Counted from the first letter of the stretch, positions 1 to 8,343 are shown. The stretch is DNA of 64,000 bases from Sporisorium sorghi (GCA_023212695.1 JALCCG010000074.1:1-64000), one strand, 5' to 3'. Program-made: numbers and translations. The notes: generated by a model from the letters alone, not told the origin.

Positions 1-34
1 TGCTGTTTAGAAAAGTATATCAGTATTCTATGAT

Positions 35-743
35 TTAACCAAGCTGTAATGCTTGACAAGTATTAGCTGGTTTTTTTTGATGAACATTATGCAATTGCCA
101 TAAGCTATTAAACTCCCCGCATTCGAGGCACATCTGCTGGACGAAAGCCTCAAACCAATGATCGCCAGCCTTTTGGTCATAATACATCCTAAATACGCCC
201 ATCGTATAATTAGCAAAATATTCCCAGTTTACCAACTGCTCGCGCAGATTTGGATCTGTAGATACTAATCGTGTCATTACGCGTTCATCAACGGGTATGA
301 CATGGAAATCCGTAATAATTTCGGTTGCCATCCGATTGTAAGCCAGCACCTCGGTACGATGATTTGCAATAATAGGATAGTTCAGTTGGTCGATAATGAT
401 TTGAAGTTCGGGAGATGATTCCCCGGTATTCGGACTAGCGTTCCTTTCTCCTCCGTAATCGGCCAGACGAAGCAAATGATCCTGTTCATCCGCTGATAGT
501 TGCAAGGCTCGGGCGACGCTCTCAATCACTTCCCTGGATACGGAAGAGACTCTTTCCCTGTTCCAGCCAGGTATACCAAGAGATGCTCACACCCGCGAGC
601 TGCGCAACCTCTTCTCTGCGCAATCCCGGCGTTCTTCTTCTTCCAAAGCGGCTAGCAATCTCGATACGATCCGGCTTAATCCGTTCACGGCGGGATTTTA
701 AAAAGTCTCCAAGTATTTTAAACTTTGTGGTTTCCAAGGCCAT
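35..743 (-). pseudogene. MmyB-type XRE-family regulator, split by a frameshift
   Basis: Two overlapping minus-strand reading frames together make one MmyB-like regulator. The upstream part (522-743) carries a helix-turn-helix with the family signature RRTPGLRREEVAQLAGVS followed by WYTWLEQG. The downstream part (35-529) starts at MIESVARALQLSADEQ and contains the ligand-binding MmyB domain (PIIANHRTEVLAYN, YDQKAGDHWFEAFV). The upstream frame runs out after EQG into an unrelated short tail, while the other frame continues with the expected linker, so a one-base shift near 565-575, in a GGGAAAG context, accounts for the split. Total length would suit the family, though the C-terminus is a little short. 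It is either a real inactivating mutation or a sequencing error. No target is evident nearby. Confidence 0.75.
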
Positions 744-948
744 TTAACCACACCTTACAAAAGAGTAATTATGAGATTCAAAGCTTTAACGATTACAACA
801 TCGTCACTGATCTGCAATTTCCTTTTTCGCTAATCTGCCAGTTAGCTTAAAACCGGTTCAAGCAATTTTTGATACATATATAATATTCGTGACCTAGTAC
901 CAAGCCCCCTTTTCGAGGGGTCATTTTCTTTTTCAGGAGGTAAATAGA

Positions 949-1398
949 TTGAAAATCATCAAAACTAAGCGGGACCTTGTCATGCTGCACCGGGTTGGGG
1001 CGCTTCCGGCGGCACTCCTCGATCAGGTCGAGGATTACTTCAACCAACTAAGTGTTGAACTGGAAGACGAATTTGAAATCGATTTTTGCTTAGGCGCGCA
1101 GGGCTACATCGTCGTTCTCAAAGCGGGAGACAACGTTCGCGACCTCGGCAACTTCAGGCTAAGCCGCGACGGCAGTAAAGAACCCAATTTTTCGCCGTCA
1201 CTTATGATACGGTTCACCGTATCATCTATAGAGCGAAATCGAAAGGCACCCGTTCGGGTGCCCTTCGAAAATAGATCTTGCCGATGTAGTTCATTTGGTC
1301 AGGATGCCGCCTACCGAAATGCTAAGAAAGGCCTTGCCGCGTTTGTTCTGAGCCATTTTCGTTCAACCGGGTTGACGATAGCCTTCATGCCGAGGTAG
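949..1398 (+). CDS. Unrecognised protein, probably truncated after about 80 residues
   Basis: A TTG start lies 8 bases after a strong AGGAGG (935-940). The first ~78 residues (MKIIKTKRDLVMLH..., acidic middle, LKAGDNVRDLGNF) look like a genuine soluble acidic protein. From about codon 84 on the sequence becomes basic and low in sense, and this part coincides with a copy of the rlmH 3'-end repeat (1198-1215) and an inverted repeat (1240-1267). I read the gene as authentic at its 5' end and cut off at or near 1190, with the rest of the frame being chance coding. I do not recognise the family. Confidence 0.4.
   Translation: MKIIKTKRDLVMLHRVGALPAALLDQVEDYFNQLSVELEDEFEIDFCLGAQGYIVVLKAGDNVRDLGNFRLSRDGSKEPNFSPSLMIRFTVSSIERNRKAPVRVPFENRSCRCSSFGQDAAYRNAKKGLAAFVLSHFRSTGLTIAFMPR
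1198..1215 (-). repeat. Distal copy of the rlmH 3'-end repeat (candidate SCC-type attachment site)
   Basis: Read on the minus strand this is GAACCGTATCATAAGTGA. The 3' end of rlmH (4902-4919) reads GAACCGTATCACAAGTAG. Fifteen of the first 16 bases agree, in the same orientation, 3.7 kb apart. In staphylococci the same codons at the end of rlmH (orfX) are the attachment site of SCC elements, with consensus close to GAAGCRTATCATAARTRA. The match is seen directly; the role as an attachment site is inferred. No recombinase gene is present in the interval. Confidence 0.6.
1206..1223. repeat. Perfect inverted repeat overlapping the distal repeat copy
   Basis: GATACGGT-TC-ACCGTATC is an 8-bp perfect inverted repeat with a 2-bp centre. 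Its left half is the last part of the rlmH-like repeat. SCC attachment sites characteristically contain short inverted repeats next to the direct repeat, so this could be a recombinase binding site. Confidence 0.5.
1240..1267. terminator. GC-rich hairpin
   Basis: GGCACCCG-TT-CGGGTGCC forms a perfect 8-bp stem (1245-1262), flanked by AAA and CTTCG. It lacks a clear T-run, so it is a weak terminator candidate for either strand; it sits between the truncated plus-strand gene and the minus-strand module. Confidence 0.4.
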
Positions 1399-1484
1399 CT
1401 GGTGTACATCCTGAAAATGGAGACGCCCCGCTCGGCCTCATCGGGCAGGATCTCAACATAGGGAAAATCCAGCACAAGTTGCAC
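1311..1484 (-). pseudogene. Gene remnant downstream of the ATPase gene
   Basis: Directly after the ATPase stop codon an open minus-strand frame of about 58 codons reads MQLVLDFPYVEILPDEAER, then GVSIFRMYTSYLGMKAIVNP, and ends at a TAG at 1311. It has protein-like composition, but no ribosome binding site precedes the only possible start (GTG at 1484) and it is shorter than most domains. It looks like the 3' fragment of a gene whose beginning was lost when the ATPase cassette arrived. I do not recognise the family. Confidence 0.3.
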
Positions 1485-1495
1485 CGTCTCTGTGT

Positions 1496-3112
1496 TTAGC
1501 CCGATAGGTATTCATATACCGAAGTAATAGCTGCATTTCTCATTCTTCTGGCTCTTTTTTCACCAATATACTGTGCTTCTTGTAACTTCGTTTCCGTAGT
1601 TTTTAATATTTCACCTACTGTGCCAATACCAATTGATTCAAGTCTTTCCCTTTGCCATGAAGTCAAATCAAGCACAGTAATTGGTTTTTCCAGTTGTCTC
1701 ACTAGTACATCTGTCATATTTGGTTCTGTGAATGTCGGTAATTGTTCGAGTAAAGTCTCATAAAACTTGTAGTTTGCACCGTATTCACTCATTCTTTTAG
1801 GCGTTAAGGAACGTGCAATATCAAAACCAGTAGCAGTAGGAGTACTCTCTAGTGCAAGTAAGCATCCTAAATTTACTGAATACCTAGTACCAACCTCTGA
1901 CCTTGTTGCCTTGATTCCTGATGCCTGCTCTAAAACGATGCCTGTGTACTCAAGTAAGCGCAATGCTTCACGTATCGGTTGAGGAATATCCCTGTGCATC
2001 CAAAAAAAGCTGGTCGTTTTTTTATCCTCTGATAAATACTGCAAATTCTTTCGGTGCAGTTCAGGTAAGACCTCTACCTCTACAAACTTTCTACCCCAAT
2101 CGATAATTGCAGTGTGTCCAGAATATTTTGTAGCTAATCCAGAATGTTCAGACCATACGTCAGTTCTGTAATATTCCCTAATTGTATGATTAACTGAGTC
2201 TCCATTTAAGTTTCCAGCCTGCATAACTGTTTTTAACAAATGCCTTGGATTACCACTTGCGGCATACGCTAACAATGCAAAATTTTGTCCACGTTGTGTG
2301 ATGTTTTTTTGTAGAGTAGTGTTATCTTCCGCTTGTTTAATAACAATTTCTTTCATTGACGCTACGTATTCATTATCTAGTATATCTCTATGCAATGGTT
2401 TAATTGTTGCATCGTGAATGGGTTGAAAAGTATCTCCGTAAACCGTTACACCAGGATATACAGCAGCATTACACGTGATATATGGACTTCTTAAGTCCCT
2501 AAACAATGTAAAGAATTGCCGCTGTTGTTCAGGTAAAAAGACGTGGGCTGCCTCGTCAATAAATAAAACAAATCTTCTTATGCTATATATAGAACAAATG
2601 TCTTCAATAGCATCTAAGAAGTCATCAATTGTTGGTAATCCCTCAGTATCGACTTCTTCCCCAGGGGTCTTCCATGAATCCTCAAATGCTTCTGACATTT
2701 CCTCAATCTTAGTTTTTTTAGTTAATGGCCCCATAGACCCACCAGATAGAATTCCAAGACTTGAAGGGATGACAGAGATTATTCCTGCCTTGCTCAAGGA
2801 GCGAATAGTCTCCGAACAAATTCTTGCCATCATCCATGAATGAAATTGGGCTCTATTGGTTGTATGTATTAATGAACTTCTGCGAAACGTAATATAAACA
2901 GGAAAGATCTTTTCATTAGATAAGCTCTCCAGTAATTCCCTTTGTGCCATTCTAAATAAAAATGACTTACCTACTCCCCTACTTCCTACCAGCACAATCG
3001 GGTTCCTTGCTTTTAACTGATCTATTATTTCACGGTCTTGTTTTGTCTCCACAAAATAGTCAGCAATTTCATCAATTCTGATTTCCTCTGTTCTATAAAA
3101 AAATTCTGTCAA
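1496..3112 (-). CDS. ORC/CDC6-like AAA ATPase of a candidate defence module
   Basis: 538-residue P-loop ATPase. The Walker A motif GSRGVGKS is at residues 43-50 and Walker B LFIDEAA at about 183-189, with a long AAA-type core and winged-helix-like middle. The last ~50 residues (LTSWQRERLESIGIGTVGEI ... IGEKRARRMRNA) resemble a helix-hairpin-helix DNA-binding domain. The opening (FFYRTEEIRIDEIADYFVET) and the P-loop context match proteins annotated as ORC-CDC6 family AAA ATPases. The start is TTG, 7 bases after AAAGGGTGGG. It follows the HEPN-like gene by 16 bases and is surely co-transcribed. A NTP-driven sensor or effector partner in phage defence is plausible but inferred from context; binding to DNA is suggested by the C-terminus. 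Confidence 0.8.
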   Translation of the reverse strand: MTEFFYRTEEIRIDEIADYFVETKQDREIIDQLKARNPIVLVGSRGVGKSFLFRMAQRELLESLSNEKIFPVYITFRRSSLIHTTNRAQFHSWMMARICSETIRSLSKAGIISVIPSSLGILSGGSMGPLTKKTKIEEMSEAFEDSWKTPGEEVDTEGLPTIDDFLDAIEDICSIYSIRRFVLFIDEAAHVFLPEQQRQFFTLFRDLRSPYITCNAAVYPGVTVYGDTFQPIHDATIKPLHRDILDNEYVASMKEIVIKQAEDNTTLQKNITQRGQNFALLAYAASGNPRHLLKTVMQAGNLNGDSVNHTIREYYRTDVWSEHSGLATKYSGHTAIIDWGRKFVEVEVLPELHRKNLQYLSEDKKTTSFFWMHRDIPQPIREALRLLEYTGIVLEQASGIKATRSEVGTRYSVNLGCLLALESTPTATGFDIARSLTPKRMSEYGANYKFYETLLEQLPTFTEPNMTDVLVRQLEKPITVLDLTSWQRERLESIGIGTVGEILKTTETKLQEAQYIGEKRARRMRNAAITSVYEYLSG

Positions 3113-3128
3113 GTTAATCCCACCCTTT

Positions 3129-3836
3129 CTACAATTCTAATAATCCTTGAATTATTGAGATGTGTCCTAAGCGTTCGACAGTTGCAGTTTCTATTTGGCT
3201 TTTCTGCCCCTTATTCAGGAACAAGATGTACCTCGAACAAAGGGCGAAAGTAACAATTAGTTGTGCTGTATCAGCCTTGTCGTGCCAGTCTAAAAAAATA
3301 TCCTCGCGAAATTCTAAAGTTTGTGGCAACTTTAATTGCGATGAATAATTTCCATGTGTAAATTCTGAGCATTGACGGTATAGACCTCCAGCCATTGTCC
3401 CATAACCTGGAGCATATTCTGATAAGTCATCACAAAATGCCCTTACAAAACTCTTTGAGAAAATACCATTTTCATGATCAATAAGTTTACTCCAGTAAAT
3501 ATCTTGTTCTCCCCGCATCCAAAGTCTTAAGTTATACTCATTAGCTGAAAAACTTATAGAAGCTAGGGAATGCTCAAGAAAGAAACGTAATGAATTGTAT
3601 GCTTGGCGATATTGTCCTTGAACTAAGTTAATCAATCCTTGTTGATATTCTCGTGCTGATGTTTTCAGAAGTTCTACCTCAGGACGTTCGTCATTTATTC
3701 CAATCCAGTCTCCAAGGTCTCCTATAAATGCATGACTTTTCGCTTGTAGACCTCCAGTATCCCATTCAAGGGTTTGGTCTACTATTCTTTTATGGGTTTC
3801 AGCTATGTGAATATAATACTCTGAACAAGTCGTCAA
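3129..3836 (-). CDS. HEPN-like protein paired with the AAA ATPase
   Basis: About 235 residues from a TTG start at 3836 (preceded by GAGGGTG); an upstream GTG at 3896 would add 20 residues. The protein is mostly helical. The central part (YRQAYNSLRFFLEHSLASI) and the later GGLYRQCSEFTHGN are typical of HEPN folds: R-x6-H in RQCSEFTH fits the R-x4-6-H catalytic signature of HEPN RNases, in the YxxxSxFxHG form seen in several abortive-infection families. First gene of a two-gene operon with the AAA ATPase 16 bases downstream. HEPN identity is from motif reading only; RNase activity is inference. No membrane segments or signal peptide. Confidence 0.6.
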   Translation of the reverse strand: MTTCSEYYIHIAETHKRIVDQTLEWDTGGLQAKSHAFIGDLGDWIGINDERPEVELLKTSAREYQQGLINLVQGQYRQAYNSLRFFLEHSLASISFSANEYNLRLWMRGEQDIYWSKLIDHENGIFSKSFVRAFCDDLSEYAPGYGTMAGGLYRQCSEFTHGNYSSQLKLPQTLEFREDIFLDWHDKADTAQLIVTFALCSRYILFLNKGQKSQIETATVERLGHISIIQGLLEL

Positions 3837-4901
3837 TCTAAACACCCTCTGCCGATAATAATAGATATAATTACCACTAATTATAGTCCTCTCCACTGCT
3901 AGTGTAAATTTCCCCGTTAATACCTGCCTCTCTTCGTTGAGGATTCCAGATCGAGCCGGTGTTTTGCTGGATACGCCAATTAGGCAGCTTTTTAAGACTT
4001 AATGCAAATTACTGCTCCGAGCTTTTATATTTAGTTAAACAGCAAATTTGGCCTTAATTGTGAAAAGGCTCGTTACCGTATACCAGAAAACACTCATATA
4101 TTGTTGATAATCATATTGATTGGTATTATTGGATGCAACTTCTGAACTTGATTCTTTGTTAGATAAAGCAGATAATTTCACCTGTTTTTTACAAGTGTTG
4201 TGCAAATGGCCAAAAGCGTTCGTTCACTCAATTCAATACAGCGTAGTGAAATAGGGTAAACATTTTTGGGGTTATTAGGAAGTGAATCAATCGTTACTCA
4301 TCTCGATTTCCATCGAGTGTGGATTTTTGCACTTATTTACTGAAAGCACTGAGTGGGATAATGAACCACGGTTCAGCACTTTTCGATCAGTTAACTGTAA
4401 TACCATCTTTGGAGGATAGCTTTGTTTGGAATTTTTAACTCAGCTTGTTTGCTAAACTAGCACAAGATCGAATGCTGTCACGGAGAGCAAAGTTGTAAGC
4501 TATCTTTTTCTAAAAACCATACAATTCGAAGCGTTGCAGATACTGCTGCCCACTCTTTCGGAGAACATCATTGTTGGTAGTCATTCCTTCCGAGGCTTGG
4601 AAAGTTTCGAACGAGGTATTTGTAGACCAAGATTATGATAAGCCAGGGCAAACAAATAAACCGGAATATGGAGTTAACATCTCTAAAAATTACGGCATCC
4701 TTGATATCTTCAATTTTAAAGAAAGTATTAAAGCCTTTTTACTTGTTCGCACAGAGTCTGACAGAGGGCTCATGCCTTTTGGCGATCAAAATTGCCCGCA
4801 CGAGCCCGTCTGCGAAACAAACCTTTACCAGGGTGGCCGCCACCCTGCCCTCAGGGGCGACTTTCCACACTCAATAAGCGGTTAATACAAAAAAATTCGC
4901 C
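3837..4901. other. Intergenic stretch of the accessory region
   Basis: About 1.06 kb between the HEPN-like gene and rlmH. It is AT-rich up to about 4730 and GC-richer from 4760 to 4880. One plus-strand frame (4571-4885, 104 codons) is open, but has no credible ribosome binding site and no family I recognise. I see no tRNA, insertion sequence end or recombinase remnant. The promoter of the HEPN-ATPase operon should lie in 3840-3960. Confidence 0.5.
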
Positions 4902-4919
4902 CTACTTGTGATACGGTTC
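4902..4919 (-). repeat. rlmH 3'-end repeat (candidate SCC-type attachment site, chromosomal copy)
   Basis: The last codons of rlmH (EPYHK and the TAG) form GAACCGTATCACAAGTAG on the minus strand. A near-identical copy lies at 1198-1215 in the same orientation. Together they bracket the HEPN-ATPase island. Confidence 0.6.
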
Positions 4920-5381
4920 CCCCCGATTAATCTTCACCGCACGGTACACCTGCTCCACCAGCACCAGCCGCATCAGCTGGTGCGGCAGGGTCATGCGCCC
5001 GAAGCTGAGCTTCGTCTGCGCGCGCTTTAATACGTCCTCGGAGAGGCCGTTAGAGCCCCCGATGACAAAAGCTACGCTGCTGGTGCCATACGTGCCCAGC
5101 TTGTCGATATGGGCTGCCAGCTCCTCGCTGGACCACAGCTGGCCGCCGATCGCAAGGGCGATGACGTGGGTGTCCGGCTTGATGTGGCCGAGGATGCCCA
5201 CGCCCTCCTTCTCCTGCACTTGCCGCATCTCCGCTTCGCTCATGTTCTCCGGCGCCTTCTCATCGGGCACCTCATGCACCGAGAGGTGCACGTAAGGCGC
5301 AAGGCGCTTGCTGTACTCCGCAATGCCCTGCACCAGGTACTTCTCCTTCAACTTGCCTACGCATATCATCTGTATATTCAT
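4902..5381 (-). CDS. rlmH: 23S rRNA (pseudouridine-1915-N3)-methyltransferase RlmH
   Basis: 159 residues, the normal RlmH length. It methylates pseudouridine 1915 in helix 69 of 23S rRNA using S-adenosylmethionine. Family features are the start [16 protein letters not shown], the knot region with [13 protein letters not shown] and [14 protein letters not shown], and the conserved end NRGEPYHK. The ATG follows GGAGCGAAAGCACC. It is transcribed toward the accessory island, whose right edge is the rlmH stop codon. This is the gene called orfX in staphylococci, the insertion target of SCC elements. Confidence 0.97.
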   Translation of the reverse strand: MNIQMICVGKLKEKYLVQGIAEYSKRLAPYVHLSVHEVPDEKAPENMSEAEMRQVQEKEGVGILGHIKPDTHVIALAIGGQLWSSEELAAHIDKLGTYGTSSVAFVIGGSNGLSEDVLKRAQTKLSFGRMTLPHQLMRLVLVEQVYRAVKINRGEPYHK

Positions 5382-5590
5382 GGTGCTTTCGCTCCTTAAT
5401 CTCTGCTGTTATGACGTTCATTCTAACATGGTAGCGCCCCCAGTTAAAGGTCATACCTTCCGCATTCCTACAGCCCCTCCCTCAATTTCTAATCGACAGG
5501 AGACCGCCATAACATTTAACTTATGGGCATCGCCATTTCAATTACTTCTATGCATGTTCAACCGTTATTTGAGCAATGACATCACCATTT

Positions 5591-5624
5591 AAAAAAGAGC
5601 CGCTCTCCTCCGAGATCGACTCTT
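5591..5624 (-). terminator. Terminator of the P450 gene
   Basis: On the minus strand AAGAGTCGATCTC pairs imperfectly with GAGCGGCTCTT, followed by TTTTTT. It lies 11 bases past the P450 stop codon. Confidence 0.8.
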
Positions 5625-5634
5625 CGCTTGCTAT

Positions 5635-6768
5635 CTATTTCAAAATGCTCGGCAGCTCTTTCAGCGCGAACATCATCGTGCTGTCCATCCGTGCCAGCTC
5701 AACGGAGCGGTCCCGGCGGTATGCGGGATAACGGTCCAGCAGAGTCTGAAGGGCAATTCGGGACTCCATACGGGCTAACTGGGAGCCCATGCAGTAATGA
5801 ATGCCGCTTCCCAGCCCAAGATGTGGATTCGGATTCCGGTGAATGTTGAAGACGTCCGGCTTCTCGAACACATCCTCATCATGATTGGCAGAGGCCATCC
5901 AGATGTAGACGAATTGGCCCTGCTTCAGCTCCTGCCCCCGAAGCACCGTATCCTGCTTCACGCTGCGGAACATTAACTGAACAGGCGAGAAGTAGCGGAA
6001 CACTTCCTCCAATGCCCCCGGAAGCAGCGATGGGTCTGCAAGCACCTCCGCACGAACCTCCGGCAGGCTGTCGAAGGCAAGTACCGCCGATGAGATCAGA
6101 TTGGTTGTCGTTTCATTACCGGCTACGAGTAGGAGAATACAGAACCCGATAATCTCCAGATCGGTCAGATGCTCATTATCAATGCGCGCCTCCACCAGCT
6201 TCGTGATCAGGTCATCCTGCGGATGCCGGCGGCGGTCCTCGGCAATCTCGGAGAAATACTCACTCATCTCTTGCTGACACTGATAATAGGCATCCGAATT
6301 GTTGCCCACCAGAGCGTCCGACCATGCCTTGAAGCGTTCCCGATACTCCATCGATACCCCAAGCATCTCCGCGATTACCGTAATCGGAAGCGGGCTTGCG
6401 AGATCTTCAACGATATCCACCGTTCCCTTCTTCTCGGCTTCATCCAGCAGGGAAGTCGTAATCTCCTGAATCTTGGGAGCAAGCGATTCAATCATGCGCG
6501 GCGTGAACGCATGAGACACCAGCTTGCGCAGCTGACGGTGCTTCGGCGGGTCCTGCCGCAGAACACTGGATTCAATGGGATCATCGGTAGAAGACGAGCC
6601 TTGGGATGAGAATACTTCGTAATTCGTAAACACGGCTTTGACATCCTCGTATTTGAACACATTCCAGGCTCTATCCCCCTCAACTGCCGCTATCGGGGAG
6701 TCCATTCGCATTTGTTTGAACCAGTCCAATGCCAGTAAACCGTTTGTATTCCAATCCATGATCAACAC
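5635..6768 (-). CDS. Cytochrome P450
   Basis: 377-residue soluble bacterial P450 (the usual length is ~400). The oxygen-activation motif on helix I is AGNETT (216-221), the K-helix ExxR is EEVFR (254-258), and the haem-ligand loop is LGLGSGIHYCMG with the proximal Cys at about 326. No membrane anchor is present, and no dedicated ferredoxin or reductase gene lies nearby, so electrons must come from elsewhere. The start is GTG at 6768, 9 bases after GGAGG; an ATG three codons later is possible. It lies downstream of a tetR gene on the same strand, and an ACTGAC-TG-GTCAGT operator sits between them at 6794-6807, so it is probably repressed by that TetR. Substrate unknown. Confidence 0.93.
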   Translation of the reverse strand: MLIMDWNTNGLLALDWFKQMRMDSPIAAVEGDRAWNVFKYEDVKAVFTNYEVFSSQGSSSTDDPIESSVLRQDPPKHRQLRKLVSHAFTPRMIESLAPKIQEITTSLLDEAEKKGTVDIVEDLASPLPITVIAEMLGVSMEYRERFKAWSDALVGNNSDAYYQCQQEMSEYFSEIAEDRRRHPQDDLITKLVEARIDNEHLTDLEIIGFCILLLVAGNETTTNLISSAVLAFDSLPEVRAEVLADPSLLPGALEEVFRYFSPVQLMFRSVKQDTVLRGQELKQGQFVYIWMASANHDEDVFEKPDVFNIHRNPNPHLGLGSGIHYCMGSQLARMESRIALQTLLDRYPAYRRDRSVELARMDSTMMFALKELPSILK

Positions 6769-6793
6769 CGTCGCTTTCCTCCGTAAATTTTGT

Positions 6794-6807
6794 ACTGACT
6801 GGTCAGT
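6794..6807. promoter_or_regulatory. TetR-type operator before the P450 gene
   Basis: ACTGAC-TG-GTCAGT, 6-bp perfect arms, 26 bases upstream of the P450 start. The same core occurs upstream of the tetR gene at 7464-7475. Confidence 0.75.
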
Positions 6808-6836
6808 TGTACATGCTCAAAAAAAGAAGGCCTCGC

Positions 6837-7415
6837 TTATTCAAGCGATATAAACAGGCCTTGGGTAATCATCGTGAACGCAAACTGCTCCAGATCATCG
6901 CGGGAATACGCATCCTGATGACTCAGGTAATAATTACAGGTGCTCTCCAGCGTACCGACAATGCTGGCAGCGGCTAGATTGGCATCGACGGCACGGCACA
7001 GGTTCTCTTCACACTGACCCTCCTCAATGATGCTTGCCAAGAAGCTTAAATATTTCCGCTTCAGCTCCTTCAGCTCATCCAGTACTTCCTGCTCGATTCC
7101 GTTAGAAATCTCGTTAAACACGATGTGGGAAAAATGGCGGGATTCCAGAAACAAATCCAGGTGATCGCGGATCACCCGCTCGATCTTCTCTTTCATAGGC
7201 AGAGGCGAGTTCAGTTCAGCCTCGGTCCGCTGCATAATATCTTCGATGCCCTGCTTCACAACCGTCTTGAACAGCTGCGATTTGCCCGGGAAGTTGTAAT
7301 AGAGGGTCCCCTTGGCAACCTGTGCCCGGGCGGCAATTTCATCCATGCTTGCACGGTGGTATCCGTTCTCGGAGAATACTTCAATGGCTGCTTGGATAAT
7401 TTTATCTTTACTCAC
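6837..7415 (-). CDS. TetR/AcrR-family transcriptional repressor
   Basis: 192 residues. The N-terminal TetR helix-turn-helix is complete: IIQAAIEVFSENGYHRASMD, then EIAARAQVAKGTLYYNFPGK at about 25-45, followed by a variable helical ligand/dimer domain. The GTG start is preceded by AAAGGG. Two copies of a TGAC-N2-GTCA inverted repeat, one before this gene and one before the downstream P450, indicate autoregulation and control of the P450. The operator is of the TGACYRGTCA class bound by many TetR regulators of lipid or acyl metabolism, which hints at a fatty or hydrophobic inducer, but this is inference. Confidence 0.93.
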   Translation of the reverse strand: MSKDKIIQAAIEVFSENGYHRASMDEIAARAQVAKGTLYYNFPGKSQLFKTVVKQGIEDIMQRTEAELNSPLPMKEKIERVIRDHLDLFLESRHFSHIVFNEISNGIEQEVLDELKELKRKYLSFLASIIEEGQCEENLCRAVDANLAAASIVGTLESTCNYYLSHQDAYSRDDLEQFAFTMITQGLFISLE

Positions 7416-7463
7416 AATTCGATCTGCCCTTTCACGGCTAATTTTCGATTCATTTTTCTTATT

Positions 7464-7475
7464 CTGACTGGTCAG
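7464..7475. promoter_or_regulatory. TetR-type operator before the tetR gene
   Basis: CTGAC-TG-GTCAG, 49 bases upstream of the tetR start, matching the core of the operator at 6794-6807. Confidence 0.75.
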
Positions 7476-7672
7476 TTCAAAAATAAAATAGCATGCCGAA
7501 GGAAATTAGTCAACTTCTAACATGACTCCTGCTGAAATCCACCAATAAAATCCGATTCTTATGCTAAATTCCGTGGTATCCTATACATATGGGCAAATAC
7601 AGTGTATATTTCAACAGTGCTGGTAAACAATCAGCATATATGGACAAGACTAAACCATAACGGAGTGATTTG

Positions 7673-7846
7673 TTGAGTAAATCCAAAGGCAAGGGCGGAA
7701 CAGGCAGAGGCACGGGCAAGAAGGGCTGGAGCCGGTGGGATGCAAGCGCTCGAAGAGCCAAGAGTAAACCCAAACCTTATACCAGTAAAGGGGCCAAGCA
7801 GGCGAACGGTACAGCCGACGCCGGAAACCATAAGGATACCCCATAA
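7673..7846 (+). CDS. Small basic DUF3934-like protein
   Basis: 57 residues, very basic and rich in Gly, Lys and Ser (MSKSKGKGGTGRGTGKKGWS, then RWDASARRAKSKPKPYTSKG). The TTG start follows GGAGTGA by 4 bases; another TTG lies immediately upstream. The GTGKKGW-RW-AS core resembles the DUF3934 family of short Bacillales proteins of unknown function. It precedes the HEAT-repeat gene by about 50 bases in the same direction. Confidence 0.6.
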   Translation: MSKSKGKGGTGRGTGKKGWSRWDASARRAKSKPKPYTSKGAKQANGTADAGNHKDTP

Positions 7847-7899
7847 TTAAACATACGGTACAGATCCACCTGAAACAACATGTTGAGGAGATGAAATGA

Positions 7900-8343
7900 T
7901 TGGACAATCAAGAAGTAGTAACGGATATGCCCGAGAATTACGAGGAGCTGAAGAGCTCTGCCAACCGGAACGCCAATTGGAGAGAACGTTTGGATGCGGT
8001 AGAAGAATTAGGAAATTGGAAAAATCAGAAATCCATCGACATCCTCAAGCATAGACTGAATACGGATGCGGTTTATCAAGTGCGGGAGGCTGCTTATCAT
8101 AAACTGCTGTCTTTCGGCGAAGATGTGCAAATGCCGGTACGACAGAAGGGCGAACTGATAAAGGACGCTACGAAGGCGCTGCTCCGCATCAAGAAAAGCC
8201 TGCCCCGCGACCATACGTACGAAGAGTTCAAAGAGAAGTTGAAAAAGATGAGAATCGACCTCTACGATACGTACGAAGGTGACAAGGGCGCTGACTTTGA
8301 TGTCTGGCTTGAGCAGACGTGGTCTTCATTATTGAAAAGATAA
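7900..8343 (+). CDS. HEAT-repeat protein
   Basis: 147 residues. Residues about 22-75 form helical repeats typical of HEAT/PBS-lyase folds (ANWRERLDAVEELGNWKNQK followed by SIDILKHRLNTDAVYQVREA). The rest is a charged helical tail (EEFKEKLKKMRIDLYDTYEG). The TTG start is 9 bases after GAGGAG. Such proteins usually act as protein-protein scaffolds; no partner can be named. Confidence 0.75.
   Translation: MDNQEVVTDMPENYEELKSSANRNANWRERLDAVEELGNWKNQKSIDILKHRLNTDAVYQVREAAYHKLLSFGEDVQMPVRQKGELIKDATKALLRIKKSLPRDHTYEEFKEKLKKMRIDLYDTYEGDKGADFDVWLEQTWSSLLKR

Noticed and set aside
4571..4885. 104-codon plus-strand frame in the island
   Set aside because: No ribosome binding site, no recognisable domain, composition changes sharply midway; more likely chance or remnant.
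1..4900. Recombinase or transposase gene in the island
   Set aside because: None of the frames shows a serine or tyrosine recombinase or DDE motif; the mobility inference rests on the repeats alone.
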